Below, in pieces: positions 1 through 11,893 of a stretch of DNA of 64,000 nt. The stretch is from Parelaphostrongylus tenuis (lineage: Eukaryota; Nematoda; Chromadorea; Rhabditida; Metastrongylidae), in contig JAHQIW010000631.1 of the NCBI GenBank assembly GCA_019055375.1, positions 37,267 through 101,266 on the forward strand. Reading direction: 5' to 3'. Both the position numbers and the translations under genes were made by a program. Below the pieces are notes generated by a model. That model ran no database searches, was not told the DNA's origin, and saw only the letters and a program-made list of their open reading frames with translations. Each line of letters opens with the position of its first letter. Within the stretch, counting starts at the first letter, position 1.

Positions 1-565
1 ATTAGATTCTTGATGCATACGAAATATTGTCTGAATAATCAGATATGTTGTGATATAATACGTCTAGGTTCTGACGAGGTGGGTCGCCGAAACGTTAGTC
101 ATCAGATTTCGAGAAAGAAGACGTACCAACCTCGTGCAAGTTTTGAATGGAAAGAAGACAGTGTGTGAGAATTTTGCATTTCTTTACTCATGCAAAAATT
201 GAAGAGAGTCGGACTTTTGAGTTATTTGCTAGCTGACCTTTTTTATTAGGGGCTATAGGATAATCAACAGACTATTCCTTCTTGCCATGAGAGTTGATGA
301 GTCTTACTATGGTTTACCTAGAGCATTTGAGACCAGTCACTGCATCAAATGATTTTGTTTTCATAAAAAATTCGAGATGATTCAAGGTTTCTAGTTAGGT
401 TAGGGTGCCCCTAATGACCTGACAGTTTAAGGAATTCAAGCAATGTGCGCTAGGGGTTGTGTGTTCGCTGGTTGCCGACACCGATGTATTCCGATCTCGT
501 GGTATTTGAGCAAAGTACTCCACGTCCGTCGTGTTGTTTCAGTCGCATATTGACATTGCAAAGGT
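1..565. other. 3' flank of the secreted-protein gene, no feature recognised
   Basis: AT-rich sequence downstream of the minus-strand gene that ends at 566. I see no open frame with splice sites and no repeat that recurs elsewhere in the window. Confidence 0.4.
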
Positions 566-2782
566 TCAGTACAGAGATGGATTGCAATGCTTATCATGAA
601 CTATTTCCTCTAATGGTTCTTGGACCCGGATCTCTTGGCTATGCTCAGCCACCGCCGCGATCCGCTTGAGAGAATTTCGAGTACCCTGTGAGCACATTCG
701 CCAACAATACATAGTTTTGTTTAGGAATTGTTCCTTCGTCACTACAACTCTCTTAGAAAATCGTGCTCGCTAAGTTATAACATGGAATGTAAAAGTGAAC
801 AATGCGTGCACTGTTAGTAAGGAAGCACAATATGGTTCAGGCTTAGTCATAGGCGATCTGAACGGGTGCGAAACGTTACGTTCCAATGAAAAGCAAACAC
901 TAGAGTGGAGAACGAGGATGGAATCTCTCATGAATAAGCACTTCATATAACCGTCTCATATGAACAACAATCTACAATAATCACAATACGCAAAGCCCAG
1001 GTTACCTGAATAGTCTGCTTGCCTAATTAGGTCACCTACAATATAATTACAATATAAATGCATGCATGGCCGAATGAAAAACTATGCGCCAAGCGAGCGA
1101 TAGGTGGCAAGTGAGGGATATCATCGGTTTACAAAAGTGATAAACGAGAAATGGTGAAAAAACTAGACTCCGAAATAGCGAATAACTACATGAATAACAA
1201 AGTATAATCTTCGGAAAACGTAACACGAAGTAGGTCACCTTGTCAATCGAAGCTAAGAAGTGCGATTATTGGCCTCCTTCTTTCCACAGACCTTTTCACA
1301 AGGTACGATGCCATAGAGTTCGAGATCTCCGTACGGGGTGGTCGACGATTGCTCATTCCTTCTCAGGATACGACGATGACGTTTGTCTCTAATACTACGG
1401 TATTTTCGGGGACGGTACTCTAGTACGAAGTAGAACGAGTACCTGCAACGAGTTAAAAGTTTCAATAATTTATATCATACCTCTTGCTTTATTTGAGCTA
1501 AGCAGTGGTTTTTGGCACTCAATATCTGGTCGCTCACTTACCTGTCAAAAGGGAAGAGCCAAGGACGAAGATAGGCGCAACCTTCTTTATGTTTAGGAAA
1601 AGCGAATTTATCCAGTGTACAGAAACCGCCTTCGGAGAGCAGACAGGCATAGGCACGCAGTCTAAAAAATGCTTATATCAACGTTTGTGTTTCGCAATAT
1701 TTTTTCAAAATCATGTAAAAGTGATTCTGACATGCTCTAATGGTAGCTGGTAATTTCTTGAAGCTACCGAGATTTCAAAAGTGAGAGCCCTCTTAAAGGG
1801 TTCTAGTCCCGTCAATCTTTGAAGTATTTTTTGAATTAATGTCTTGAAATAAGAATTTACGAGAGTGCGCTTAGGCTTAGGGTTCAAATATTGATAGGAG
1901 CACTACTCTTCACTAGCGTTGAAATCAGAATTGCTGACTTAGTTTTCTCGCGTTTAGTGCTGACATAGATGTACGTTCCATCTCAGGCATTCGTTATGAT
2001 AAGGAAAAGTTTCTTTCACATAGGATTAGGGGATTAGGGTTCCTTTCTTTTTGAGACAGGAGTTTTTAAGAAGAGGGTCTAATAAGTGCTCCTATATCGT
2101 TGTGCTTTTGTTAGCATAGCGCCAGATGGAGGAACAGTGAACGTTTGTCAATGAAGAATATTACGTTGTTTTTTTCTTTCAAAAAATCAGTGCTTGGCTT
2201 ATCGCTCTTATGGAAAGTGTGATAGTATTCGATGTTTGCACCACTGCAATTTTCTTCAGTGTTTCGCGTCATAGGCGAGATAGCAAATTATTTTTGTAAA
2301 GTCTGTGTTTGTAGAAAATAAAGTCAATTTACGTCACATTCTGTACAGAAGCGATACGCACCTATGAGGTCGTTTTCGCAGTTTTTGCGAACATTTCGCG
2401 TAATTATTGTTCGACACTGAGACCATGACACAATAAATTAGATGAAAAAGTATATGAAACTGCTTATGACTTCATAAAAAATGCATGCAAGATTAAATAA
2501 ATAAGTGGATGATGAACGAAACAAGCAGTGTACACCTCACCGAACTTTCTCCTTCATCAGCTTATAGGAGAATTGTACACAGGACTTGTAGTTCAATTCA
2601 AACTCGTCGGTACGGACGAAAACTTTTGGTGAGAAGGCACTGATCGAATACAGTGTCCCGTTGTTCATGTGATCTGGATGCTGGACGAATGGTGAGCTCT
2701 GTGGTACACTGGTCGGCGCTGCTATACTCAGAGAGCTTAGAGCTGCACAGCAGAACGCTGCCAGTGTAGAAGACGTCAACAT
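566..2782 (-). CDS. Small secreted protein, three exons, family not recognised
   Basis: Exons on the minus strand are 2782-2541, 1442-1292 and 685-566. Splice phases agree throughout: exon 1 ends with two bases of a codon before a GTGAGG donor, exon 2 opens after TTGCAG and ends in phase 0, and exon 3 opens after CTCACAG and runs in frame to a TGA stop at 568-566. The predicted protein is about 170 residues. It begins with a hydrophobic stretch rich in Ala, Leu, Ser and Cys (about residues 2-22), a likely signal peptide, followed by a basic middle segment (about residues 90-112) with many Arg and Lys, and a short C-terminal tail ending near Pro-Ser-Leu-Tyr. After the signal there are only three cysteines. 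The donor after exon 2 (GTCTGT) is weak. A GC-rich upstream region with a GC box fits a promoter. I do not recognise the family. Secretion is inferred from the N-terminus only. Confidence 0.6.
686..1291 (-). other. Intron 2 of the secreted-protein gene
   Basis: Non-coding between exons 2 and 3 of the minus-strand gene. Only short, unsupported open frames are present and no repeat was recognised. Confidence 0.4.
1443..2540 (-). other. Intron 1 of the secreted-protein gene
   Basis: About 1.1 kb between the signal-peptide exon and the basic exon. I see no coding exon or mobile element in it. Confidence 0.4.
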
Positions 2783-2799
2783 TGTTCGTAGATGAAACG

Positions 2800-2960
2800 A
2801 TGACGTGCTCGTTTTGTTAGCATAGACACCTATGCCTCCGGCAGAGGTTCACCCGAAGACTATCGCACGCCCTGTGGCCCCGCCCCGTCTACGTCTGTGA
2901 CCAGGTCCACAACGATCCTGAACCTACACTATCGCCTTCGTGGTAGGTCTCATCAGGACA
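2800..2960 (-). promoter_or_regulatory. GC-rich probable promoter with a GC box
   Basis: Immediately upstream of the start codon at 2782 the otherwise AT-rich sequence becomes GC-rich. Read on the minus strand, 2889-2876 contains GGGGCGGGGCC, a classical GC box for Sp1/KLF-type factors. The link to transcription of the secreted-protein gene is inferred from position. Confidence 0.35.
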
Positions 2961-5930
2961 TAGAATGCACAAAAGTAACAAAAGAACCATGTTACTCTGT
3001 CGTGTAGAAGGTGGACAAAAATCATGAGGAAGCATCCAAGCGATCAATTTTTTTTTCATGATAAACGAGCCGAAATTCATGGTTCGGATGAACTGGTAAT
3101 TAACTCGCTCGTAGATTGGTTTTCGAGTGGATCATGTCATCGAACATTTCAGAATGTTCAGAACACCTCCATGAAGTTGCAGCAGAGCAAAAAAAAGTCT
3201 GAGCTTATAATTTCTGATTTTCTTCTTTAAGCCAAACACGAGGTGTTACATTAGACTTTATTTCACAGCTTTAAGCTTATATTTAAACACTCTAAGAATA
3301 ACGGGTAAAGAGGAGTTTTTTCTCATAGCTGTAGAAGAAAGAAATTTGAAGAATATTCCGTTTTTTACTCGTGAGTTGACACGAGATCTATAAAAACCTC
3401 ATGTTAGCTGACAAAACAAACGGGATATTAATCGCCTATATCGAAGTCCAAAGAGTTTGCCTAAGGCAGTAATCCTAAGTTATCAATGTGGAGTGGAATT
3501 GGACATTTACAAGTGCAACGTATTTATGAAAACTCAAGGTTCTTCCCATTTATTCTCAATTGTCCACCATTGCTAGCATGTAATTTTCGAGTAATCCATT
3601 AGGAAAACGAGAGAGTGCACATCCTGATACTCCCGACTTATGTCTCACATCCATTTCGATTCCACGCTGGCCATACTCCATTGCAATAATTGGAAACCAG
3701 TTCGAAGTGTAAACTTGATGAACATGTTGTCAGTTAGTCACGTTCGCACTTTTTCCATAGCCATTTCCCGAGTAATTCGTTCATAATTCGCAAAGTCTTC
3801 ACTCATGGTGACTGCTCAGATCTCTTAGATTATCTCACAGCGCGAATTTAGACCATTCATCTTTTTATTCTTTTGTCTATTTGATGATAAATTTGTCTGA
3901 GCTACATTTTTGTAGTGGAATGACTTCAAAAATTATTTTCATTAGTTTTGGTTTTCGGATTCCCCATTTGTTAATCTTCTAAAGTGGTCGTAATTGCTCA
4001 TTTCCTGGTAATCATCGCTCTGTATTCATTACTTCCTGTTCATTTATTCTATCTCATCATTAGTATAAGTCTATCTATCTCTGAAAATTAGCGACTTTTA
4101 TGTAAAATCTTAGCCAATTCCATGATCATTATTCATACGCAAATTGTTTCATTTCAAACCACCGCCTACGAGAACATGCTACTAGGGGTTTATGTCAGCG
4201 AGAATTGCCCAGATCGATCAATTGATATGTGAGGATTGTTTCTGTTCTAGTTCTCGGAAACAGTTAATATTGACTGTTGTCATCATTTATCAAAACGTCC
4301 CATCTCTATTAAGATTTGTTATTTTTTTAAATGATTTATGTTTTGAAAAAGGAAGTTGTATTGATAGTATTTTTCCGACAGAATGTTCAACACATTGCAG
4401 TCGAATCTATTGCTTTTCGTCAGAAAAAGCGATCGAAAAATGCGTAAAGACGGTGCTAAAATTTTCGGGAAGAGAAGACCGTCATGTACGGATTATTTTG
4501 AAGATGTCAGGAGAACACAATAACGGGGATCATTTCATGATAAGAAGAAGTAATTTTCACCAAAAAAACGGCACCATATCTTCTAGGTCACGTGACAGGA
4601 ATGGTATGAGTGACTGCATGAGAATTTCGGACAAAAAGAGTTATAAATTGGTTCGGAATCAGTGCTAGGAGTGGGAGATAACGAGTGGACGAGGAACGGC
4701 AACACTGCCAACCGAGGGAGGATCTGATGCTAGAAATGAGAAACAACAAAAAAGTGATCGACAAGAAGACGAAGATACGTGAGGAAAGATTCAAATCGCC
4801 TAACAAAGCGAAATACCGGCTACATCGCGCGGCTTTTTAGTGGCTGGATGAAGGTTCTGCTGCATAATAAGGAATGACTACGTCTTTGAGACTTTTTCTT
4901 CTCCTTCTTGTCCTCTATAATGTTAATCCAATACTGCACATCAATTACATTTCTATAAAATAAGCTTCCAGCAAGCCCTATCATTCTTATGTATAGTTGT
5001 ATATATAGGAATAAGGAGTTATTCACTTGTGAAATAGTCTAAAAAAGCTAGTTTCATTAGCAGTCTCCTACTTATCTCAACATCTGCTGTCGTGCTTCCA
5101 CGGTCAATGAAGCATACCACTTTGCTAATAACAAAGTATCAGCCGTCTGGTGTTGTCACTTTTTCACTCAACTTCACATCAAACTCTTAGTGAATTCGAA
5201 AATTGCGAAGGGGATGTTAAATATTTGCTGAGTTGACATAAGTAGCTTGACTCTGATTTGTTGAAAAATATTATTTTCTTATTACAAACCAAAGTTTCTG
5301 TAAGTATCAAGTAGTGTAGGTAAAATCGAAGTAGTAGTAAATAGTAAGTAATCGAAAAAAAGTAATCGAAGCAGTAGTAAGTAGTGTAAGTAAAATCGAA
5401 GGACTATGAATGGGGACTTAAGTCATGTCAAGATAGGATTTGTTCAAGTGGTTACGAATGACCAAACTTTTGGCTTCTACATTTTAGCATGCTGTACTGA
5501 AGTGTCTACTAATAATTCATTGATGAATTTCTTACAATATCTATAAGAGATTCTGAAAACTAACGTAGCAAGTGTATACTCATATTTTTGCTGCCTCTTA
5601 TATGCCTTTTTCGTGCTCCTTGTTTTTTTTTTTCTCATTATGTTTTGGCATCGTTAATTTCGGCGATCACTCTCCGTTTCTTCTCGGAATTTCCATCATT
5701 GGTTTTTCAGTCTCATTACATTAAAATGTCATAAATCCTCTCCATATTACTCTAAAGAATCTCTTGATCATTTTTCCAAAAATGCTGAGTGATTTAGAAA
5801 GCGTTGTAGCCCAGACAGAGGTCAAACCCGTATTTTGCCCTTATCGTGGGTTTGCTGAGAGTGAAACTCCGCATATTGTTCCGCATTCCTATAAATATCA
5901 GTTAGAACATTATAGTACTACTAGTAAAGC
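2961..5930. other. Intergenic, nothing supported
   Basis: AT-rich sequence. A 158-codon plus-strand frame at 4192-4668 has no recognisable motif, no flanking splice sites and overlaps a minus-strand frame, so I treat it as chance. Near 5300-5400 there are short direct repeats of a GTAGTAAGTAGTGTAAGTAAAATCGA-like unit (degenerate). Confidence 0.4.
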
Positions 5931-5954
5931 GGTAAAATAAAAGAACAGTGGTGG

Positions 5955-6060
5955 CAAAACAAGCGTTGATAGTGCGATTGGTGCACGTGACCTCGGAAAG
6001 GGTGAAATGCGCGGTTCAAATCTCGCCAGACGCCAAAGTTTTGCACATCACTCAGCATTA
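5955..6060 (+). repeat. tRNA-derived SINE-like copy 1
   Basis: A degenerate tRNA-like head with a B box close to GGTTCAAATCT at about 6012, followed by the tail CAAAGTTTTGCACATCACTC. The same head-plus-tail arrangement recurs at 6244-6340 about 290 bases away, so the two are direct repeats. It lacks a clean anticodon arm and is not a functional tRNA. Confidence 0.5.
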
Positions 6061-6243
6061 TTGGGAATATTTGTGACATCATACCATCGCAAAAAACGGT
6101 TAAATGAAAAAATTTTGATGATCTTATATATCTAATATCTGTCAGCGTAACTGGGATCGCCGATGTGGCTTTACACCTCAATGCGTTGACGGTGCTTGGC
6201 GACAGATTGTTGCGTTGCAGCGTGGAAAGAGTGGTGGCGAAAC

Positions 6244-6345
6244 AGGCATCGGTGGTGCAACTGGTTAAGCACGCGCCCCCGGAAAGGATGAAATGCGGGT
6301 TCGAATCCCACTTGACGTCAAAGTTTTCCACATCACGCAAGAGTT
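6244..6345 (+). repeat. tRNA-derived SINE-like copy 2
   Basis: A tRNA-like module with A box (GGTGGTGCAACTGG) and canonical B box (GGTTCGAATCC at about 6298-6308), then the family tail CAAAGTTTTCCACATCACGC. The anticodon arm is degenerate. It is related to the copy at 5955 and, in inverse orientation, to those near 33.1 and 55.7 kb. Confidence 0.6.
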
Positions 6346-6689
6346 AAATAAAAAATTCTTGTAGATTATATATGTATAATATATCAGTGCGTACATATTT
6401 GCTTTTTTTACTTATTTATACTAGAAGAATATATATATATATTATATATTTATCCAGTAGCTGTAAACTCAACCTTATTCAATGCCGATATATGCTTACC
6501 TTGCATTTGATCCCCTCAAACGATGCTAAATGAAAGCTAGTGCATGGCGCATTCCTCAGGTATCGAATAACATCAAAAGCTATATCCTTTATTTTTTATG
6601 AACTTACCAGAACAAACCTCTTGACGGTTATTGATGAACGCTTCGATATCTCATATCTCAGAATGCGTGGTAACAGGTCAAGAGCTTCG

Positions 6690-6835
6690 GTGCTATTATG
6701 TGGTATTATGTGCCTTGGTATGGTTGAGGCGCGGGTACGAGTCTCAGCTGAGTAACAGAGTTTTGCATATCCCTGAACAAACGTGGATGTACAACTATAA
6801 CATCGTTACACTGTTGTAGAAGCGATGAAACGAAG
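6690..6835 (+). repeat. Degenerate tRNA-derived repeat with shared tail
   Basis: A decayed B-box region (GGGTACGAGTCTC) is followed by AGAGTTTTGCATATC and then a segment ending ACTATAACATCGTTACACTG. A sequence like that last segment recurs at about 42083-42115, which suggests one dispersed family. Confidence 0.4.
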
Positions 6836-8408
6836 AACTTTTGGAAACTTTTCCATTCTTCGATTGTGTTTTTCAAAGTCGCTTCATTCCTCTATTTTTC
6901 ATGTTCAGTCAACATACTTTTTTGATTGAAATGGCTGTGCTCTCGATTTTGTCTTCTGCTTCATTGGACGACGCCTAGCTTTTGAGAACTGATGAGCATT
7001 TTTTTGAAGCAAAAATACTTAATGAGAGGAAAATTTGACAGAAGTATCCAAAACACTGGGTCAACTCCCGCTTGAGCTTCATGTTTTCCATGTCACTCGG
7101 CAACTTTGGATTTATAGAACAACATTCAAGCTACCTCGGTAATGATGCAAACGTTTTTTTCTGAAATGTTATTTCGGTCTAAAATTCATTAAGAATTCAG
7201 TTTCTCAGAAATTTCTCAAATCAGCATTCCGTAGCCGATCATACATCGCCGATGTTTTCAGTGGCATCACATTTTCTGATTGAAATTTCGTTTGATGAGT
7301 CGCTGTGCTGATTGAAAGATGGACCACAACAGGTATTTTAAATGAGCAAAAGTGTTATAAAATTTGAAAAGTCGGGATTATATCTTTGTAGAAACTTGTA
7401 ATTTGTTGGCTTAGGTCTTCAAGCTCTAATATCTATTGCTTCAAATATTGTTCAAAGTTGAAAAAATGTAGGTGTTTTCAACAATGTATGAATGGAATTA
7501 ACTTGCATGAGGCCTTGAATGTCGATTCTCATGGGTTTCACGGGAACGGCATCGTTCTTCCAATGTTTTCTGTGTCGGGCTGTTCCCGGCTTCGTCGTCT
7601 TGACGCATAACCAGATAAGAAGTTATCAAGATTTTTTTCTTACCAACTTCTTCAGTTAGCGTCTTGTGAAACTCGGGAACATTGCGAAGGGTTTGATATG
7701 GATTTCCAGCAGCTGTTCAAATAGTTAGCTATTCAAAAAGGCGAATCTTCTTGGGTTGGAATACCGATCGGATTGAAATACCTCACTTGGCGATGTCATT
7801 TTATACATGATGGTTCTCATCAAACTGTTTATATAACAGCCTCATATATGCTTTTCAGTATAAAAAAGATTATCAAAAAGTGATCTTCCACTATTCCTGT
7901 TCACATGTAAAGGCTATGCTGGCAGAATTGTGCTGCATAGAGAGTAAGAAAAATCTTAGTGATTATTTTATTCTACTACTACTAAAATCTTATGAACAAA
8001 CTTTAGTTCCTCTTTCTTTCAAGGTAAATTCATGGAATACTGCTTAAACTATTTGTAACCACGTCATACTTTAATGTGTACGTCGTGAAGATGTTGGCCT
8101 TTTTCAACTTCAAGCTAAAATATTTCAGCTCAGAACGAGCTTTATCTGATTTAAGTGAAAACCAACAGAATCTACTAATCTTTACCTACGAAATAGTTGC
8201 CCTTTTATTCTATTATATGAGGTATATTCCCTACTTCCTTTGGGAGAAAGCTCTTATCTCGACACTAAAGCAATCGAAGAAGTGGGATTTTGTCCTGTAG
8301 GCGTGATAGTGTTTTCCAGATTATCAGGAGTTTTTATGGCTGCTGTGCTTGTGTAGAAGTTTTCAGAAATTTCAATTGTTTCTTATATCCTCAAAAATTC
8401 TTAGTTTT

Positions 8409-9050
8409 GAGCATAATTGGCGGTACTGTTATGGCGGCGCCCTTGAGGCCTTCGGTAAAAGCGTATTCTTTGCTGCTATCTGACGAATGTATTAAAGCAA
8501 GTGATTTTTAAGGTTATATTTTACTTCTCATATTGCTTGTTTTTAACGCCGTACCAGTCAAAATGAGATTTTGTTCCACATTTGAAAATTTCTCGCCTGA
8601 TAAAAGTTTTTGATAACAAAATTTAACCGTTGGATAGCGCAAATCTTTTGATTAAGAAAATGTGTTTGCTCTTTAGAAAGAACTTCTTAGAGTTTTGCAA
8701 TTCGCACTCTAACCGACTAGAATTGTTCACTGAGTGTGAAACCCAATATTCTTTCGGTCGGTACAAAGCTCGAAGAAGTCCTCTCCGAAAGCCAATATAC
8801 GACTTTAATCGCAAAGATTTTTTCTGTCTGACGATTAAAAGTATATTACAACAAAACTTTAATTCAGTGAAAAATCTTCGAACTAGAGATAAAATCTTAT
8901 CTTGACTGGTACGGCGCCTAAGATAAGCTATTTGAGAAATTAAACATGCCATTGAAATTCATTTGATCTAACACGTTTTGCAAAGGCAAAAAATACGTCT
9001 TTGCCGAAGGCCTCAAGTGGCGGCGCCATGATAGATCAGTACTTAATTGA
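8409..9050. repeat. Foldback (long terminal inverted repeat) element, about 640 bp
   Basis: The ends are inverted copies: the left end has ATGGCGGCGCCCTTGAGGCC and the right end, read in reverse complement, ATGGCGCCGCCACTTGAGGCC. Further in, CGCCGTACCAGTCAA at about 8548 is matched inverted at about 8898-8912. The arms are roughly 170 bases each. No transposase frame is present. Related single arms or decayed copies occur at about 10440-11100, 12430-12720, 14700-15050, 15500-16600, 19740-20630, 52800-54200, 54700-55620 and 60600-61230. Confidence 0.6.
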
Positions 9051-11893
9051 CATTCAGTGAGTATTTTATAACATTTGTTTTTACTCTCAAAGCTTCTTAC
9101 CTCAATTTTTTGAAATATAGCTCTGAAATTTTCAACTGTTCAATCATACCAGAGGTCGAACAGTTGTCGATAGTTATAGAAAAAACTCGAACAGCAGCGT
9201 TGTCGTCAAAAATTTTTGAGAAACATTGATCATTGTGCAGTAATTTGAAAGCGAAATGAAGTCATATGATGAGGCGCTTGAAAAATGCTAACAATTCATG
9301 GAAAATTCATTATCATCATACATTTTACTACTGAACTCATGGCGTATCACGAAAGACTTCTCTCTCGTTTATGGAATTCATTCACTAGTAGTGTACAACC
9401 ATTATAAATCACATCTATTATTTTTTCTTCGTGATAAGGTACGATATGAAATGCAAGCACAGGAATTTTGAGATATGAGCATTGCGCGGAATTTGAGATT
9501 GACTTCAAACTCGCGATCATACTTTCTGTAGACTTTTTTTTTTTGCTCATTGCACCATAAAGGCTTTTGCTCCGCTCTTTCATCTCCTGTTCTTAAGCGG
9601 TTGATTGCAAGTCAACTGTGTGTTGGAATAAATTCATTCTGAAGATTTTATTCCGTAAAGGATAAAGCTCTCAGCGCTGATTAATTCCTGAGAGATGCAC
9701 TATTAATCATCAAATTTTCATTAGAGGTGATCGATGCGTATCTGGCCTTTACAGTGGCTCGTGGTGGGCTACTTATGCACCTGGTCAGGACAAATTTTGT
9801 GGCATTTCACCGACCCCGGAGGGAGGGAAAGTTTAGTGAGCCATGAGCGAACCATCGACTTTTCCAGTAATCTTGCAAAATGTCTAAATGAGACGAAAAC
9901 ATGAGTGTCAAAGTACGTAAAGAATTTCTATAGTTTTTCTTTTTACTATCAACAGCTCTACAGATAGATCTCTTCTTTATTATTTGATACAAAATGTCAT
10001 GTGCTCTGGTATGGGCTCTTGTACAGCCCGATACACGTGTTGCGACCTTACAATCTCGTCACTTGGGCAACTCTGCAGATAAATGAACTGGATAAACTTG
10101 TCGTTTTTCCCTTACGATTAGCTCAAATGGCCGCGTAAGCTACAGTGTAGCGATTGTTGGTGTAACGGTTTCACCCCCGCTCTACCCCCGCCGCTAATCC
10201 GAACAACATTCCACTCCTACGACTTCGATCAGTTGGTAGTAGATTGCTTCAGCTGATACACAGTACGGAAAAACGATGTGAAGCTGTGTATCTTGCCTGA
10301 AGATTGGTATTTTTTGTTTGAACTTTGTCATTTTGAGTTCATGCCCATCTTTTTCAAGCTCACGTTTATAATACACATATTGAAACGAAACGTGGCTCAA
10401 TTGTGGTTGATTAGTAGGACTTTATGTTAACAGCACCTTATATACTTTAGCAATATGAAGTTCCGGTACTTTTCTATTATTTTGCCCCTGTTTGAGGCCA
10501 TCGATAAAAATGTATCATTTGCTTTTATGAAACGTTTCGGTAGTCGTTCGATAGCTCAAAAGTGAATTTGAATGATTTTTTTCAAATGGCGTGTTTTTAG
10601 TGCTGCAACAGTCGAATTTAAATTTTGTTTCGCATCAAAGCATTTCTCGCCAGATAGAAACTTTGAGAACCAAATTTTAATCATTAGATGGAGCATATCT
10701 TACCGATTTCAACGGTATAATTGTATAGCGTTGAAATCGGTAAGATAATTGTATATACGGATATATTCCAAAAGGGACTTCTAACAGCTCTGTAACGCCT
10801 AATACACGATTGGGTTTCACACATTCGTTTAATTGCTGTTATCCGCACCCCCTTGAAAGCAAGGCGTTTTCTTAACTTTCTGAAGGGACTCTGTGGCTCA
10901 ATCGATAGATCAAGCCTAGACGATTTCAATAATATACTTGCGTTATGAAGAAAATCTTGAGTGCGCTGTAACGGCTGAAATAAAATTATGTTTCACACTT
11001 GAGACGTTTTGGCGCACCTTTCGCTGGACAGAGGATTTCCCTTCGACTTTCAGTAGCCATTCGATTGTCTAGATTCTGCCGATTCCAATAATGTATTTGG
11101 TTTTCAAAAGAACTTTTCAGTGAGCTGACAGCAGCCAAAGGCAAATTAGATGTCGCGCATTGTCACAAGGGCACCGCGCCACCATGCATTGCCGGTATGT
11201 GGATGGAATTTTGCAGCATAGGCACCAGACCATCTCAACATTCGCCACATTGAGTAAGTCATTTCAAATCAACTGCCTTCCAACTGTTTTTCTGCTTCTC
11301 ATCGAGTTCACTCAATCATGAGCATTTTGGCTTCACCAACCACCGCAAGAGAGGCTGTCCTTACAAAATCACGGCGTGTAACTATCGAAACGTCTGTGCC
11401 AGAAAGGACATTGACAGAACATTCAGTTTTGCTTAAAACTTATTTAGCAATGTAATAAGCATAGGTGTCGCGGTAGATTCGATATAAGAGTCGGAAAATG
11501 GTTCGAGAACACCCATCATTCCTTCGTTACTGCTTTTCGTTTCTTACACAGTTGGACTGAAGAGTCAACGTCGATTTAACAGTGAAACAGAGATCTCGGC
11601 ATGAATCACAGCTCAAAAGTAAACTGAAGCGCAGTCATGAACAGGAATAACAATTTTATAAGTCGCTCTTGGATACAATCGAAGTTTTCTGGCTTCCTGA
11701 AAAGTGATCTTTGTTGTACTATGAGTTTGTCAATCCTTGAAGCACAATAAATCATTCCTAACAAATCTTTTTTTTCTAGAAGTAAGCCCATGAACGTGTA
11801 GAGAAAGTTTCAATTATCAGAACAATCCTTATATTCGAAATTTCTAGTATCTTACTACATTTTTCGCAGGGTCTTAACGTTTCACATACCCCT
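9051..11893. repeat. Decayed dispersed repeats, no gene
   Basis: Contains another copy of the 8.4-kb foldback family (left-arm-like sequence from about 10440 with TTTGAGGCC), interrupted by a perfect hairpin at 10696-10747. Around 9990-10140 there is a stretch (TGGGCTCTTGTACAGCCCGATACACG) that resembles repeats at about 35000 and 47000. No coding exon is supported. Confidence 0.4.
10696..10747. repeat. Perfect 19-bp inverted repeat (hairpin)
   Basis: The left arm at 10696-10714 (TATCTTACCGATTTCAACG) is perfectly matched by its reverse complement at 10729-10747, with a 14-base loop. It lies inside a decayed foldback repeat. The structure would fold stably in single-stranded DNA or RNA. Confidence 0.8.

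Noticed and set aside
4192..4668. 158-codon plus-strand frame
   Set aside because: No motif, no splice sites at either end and no codon pattern different from the surroundings.
8623..8952. Overlapping frames of about 90-109 codons on both strands
   Set aside because: They lie inside the foldback element; the near-symmetry of the sequence produces mirror frames.
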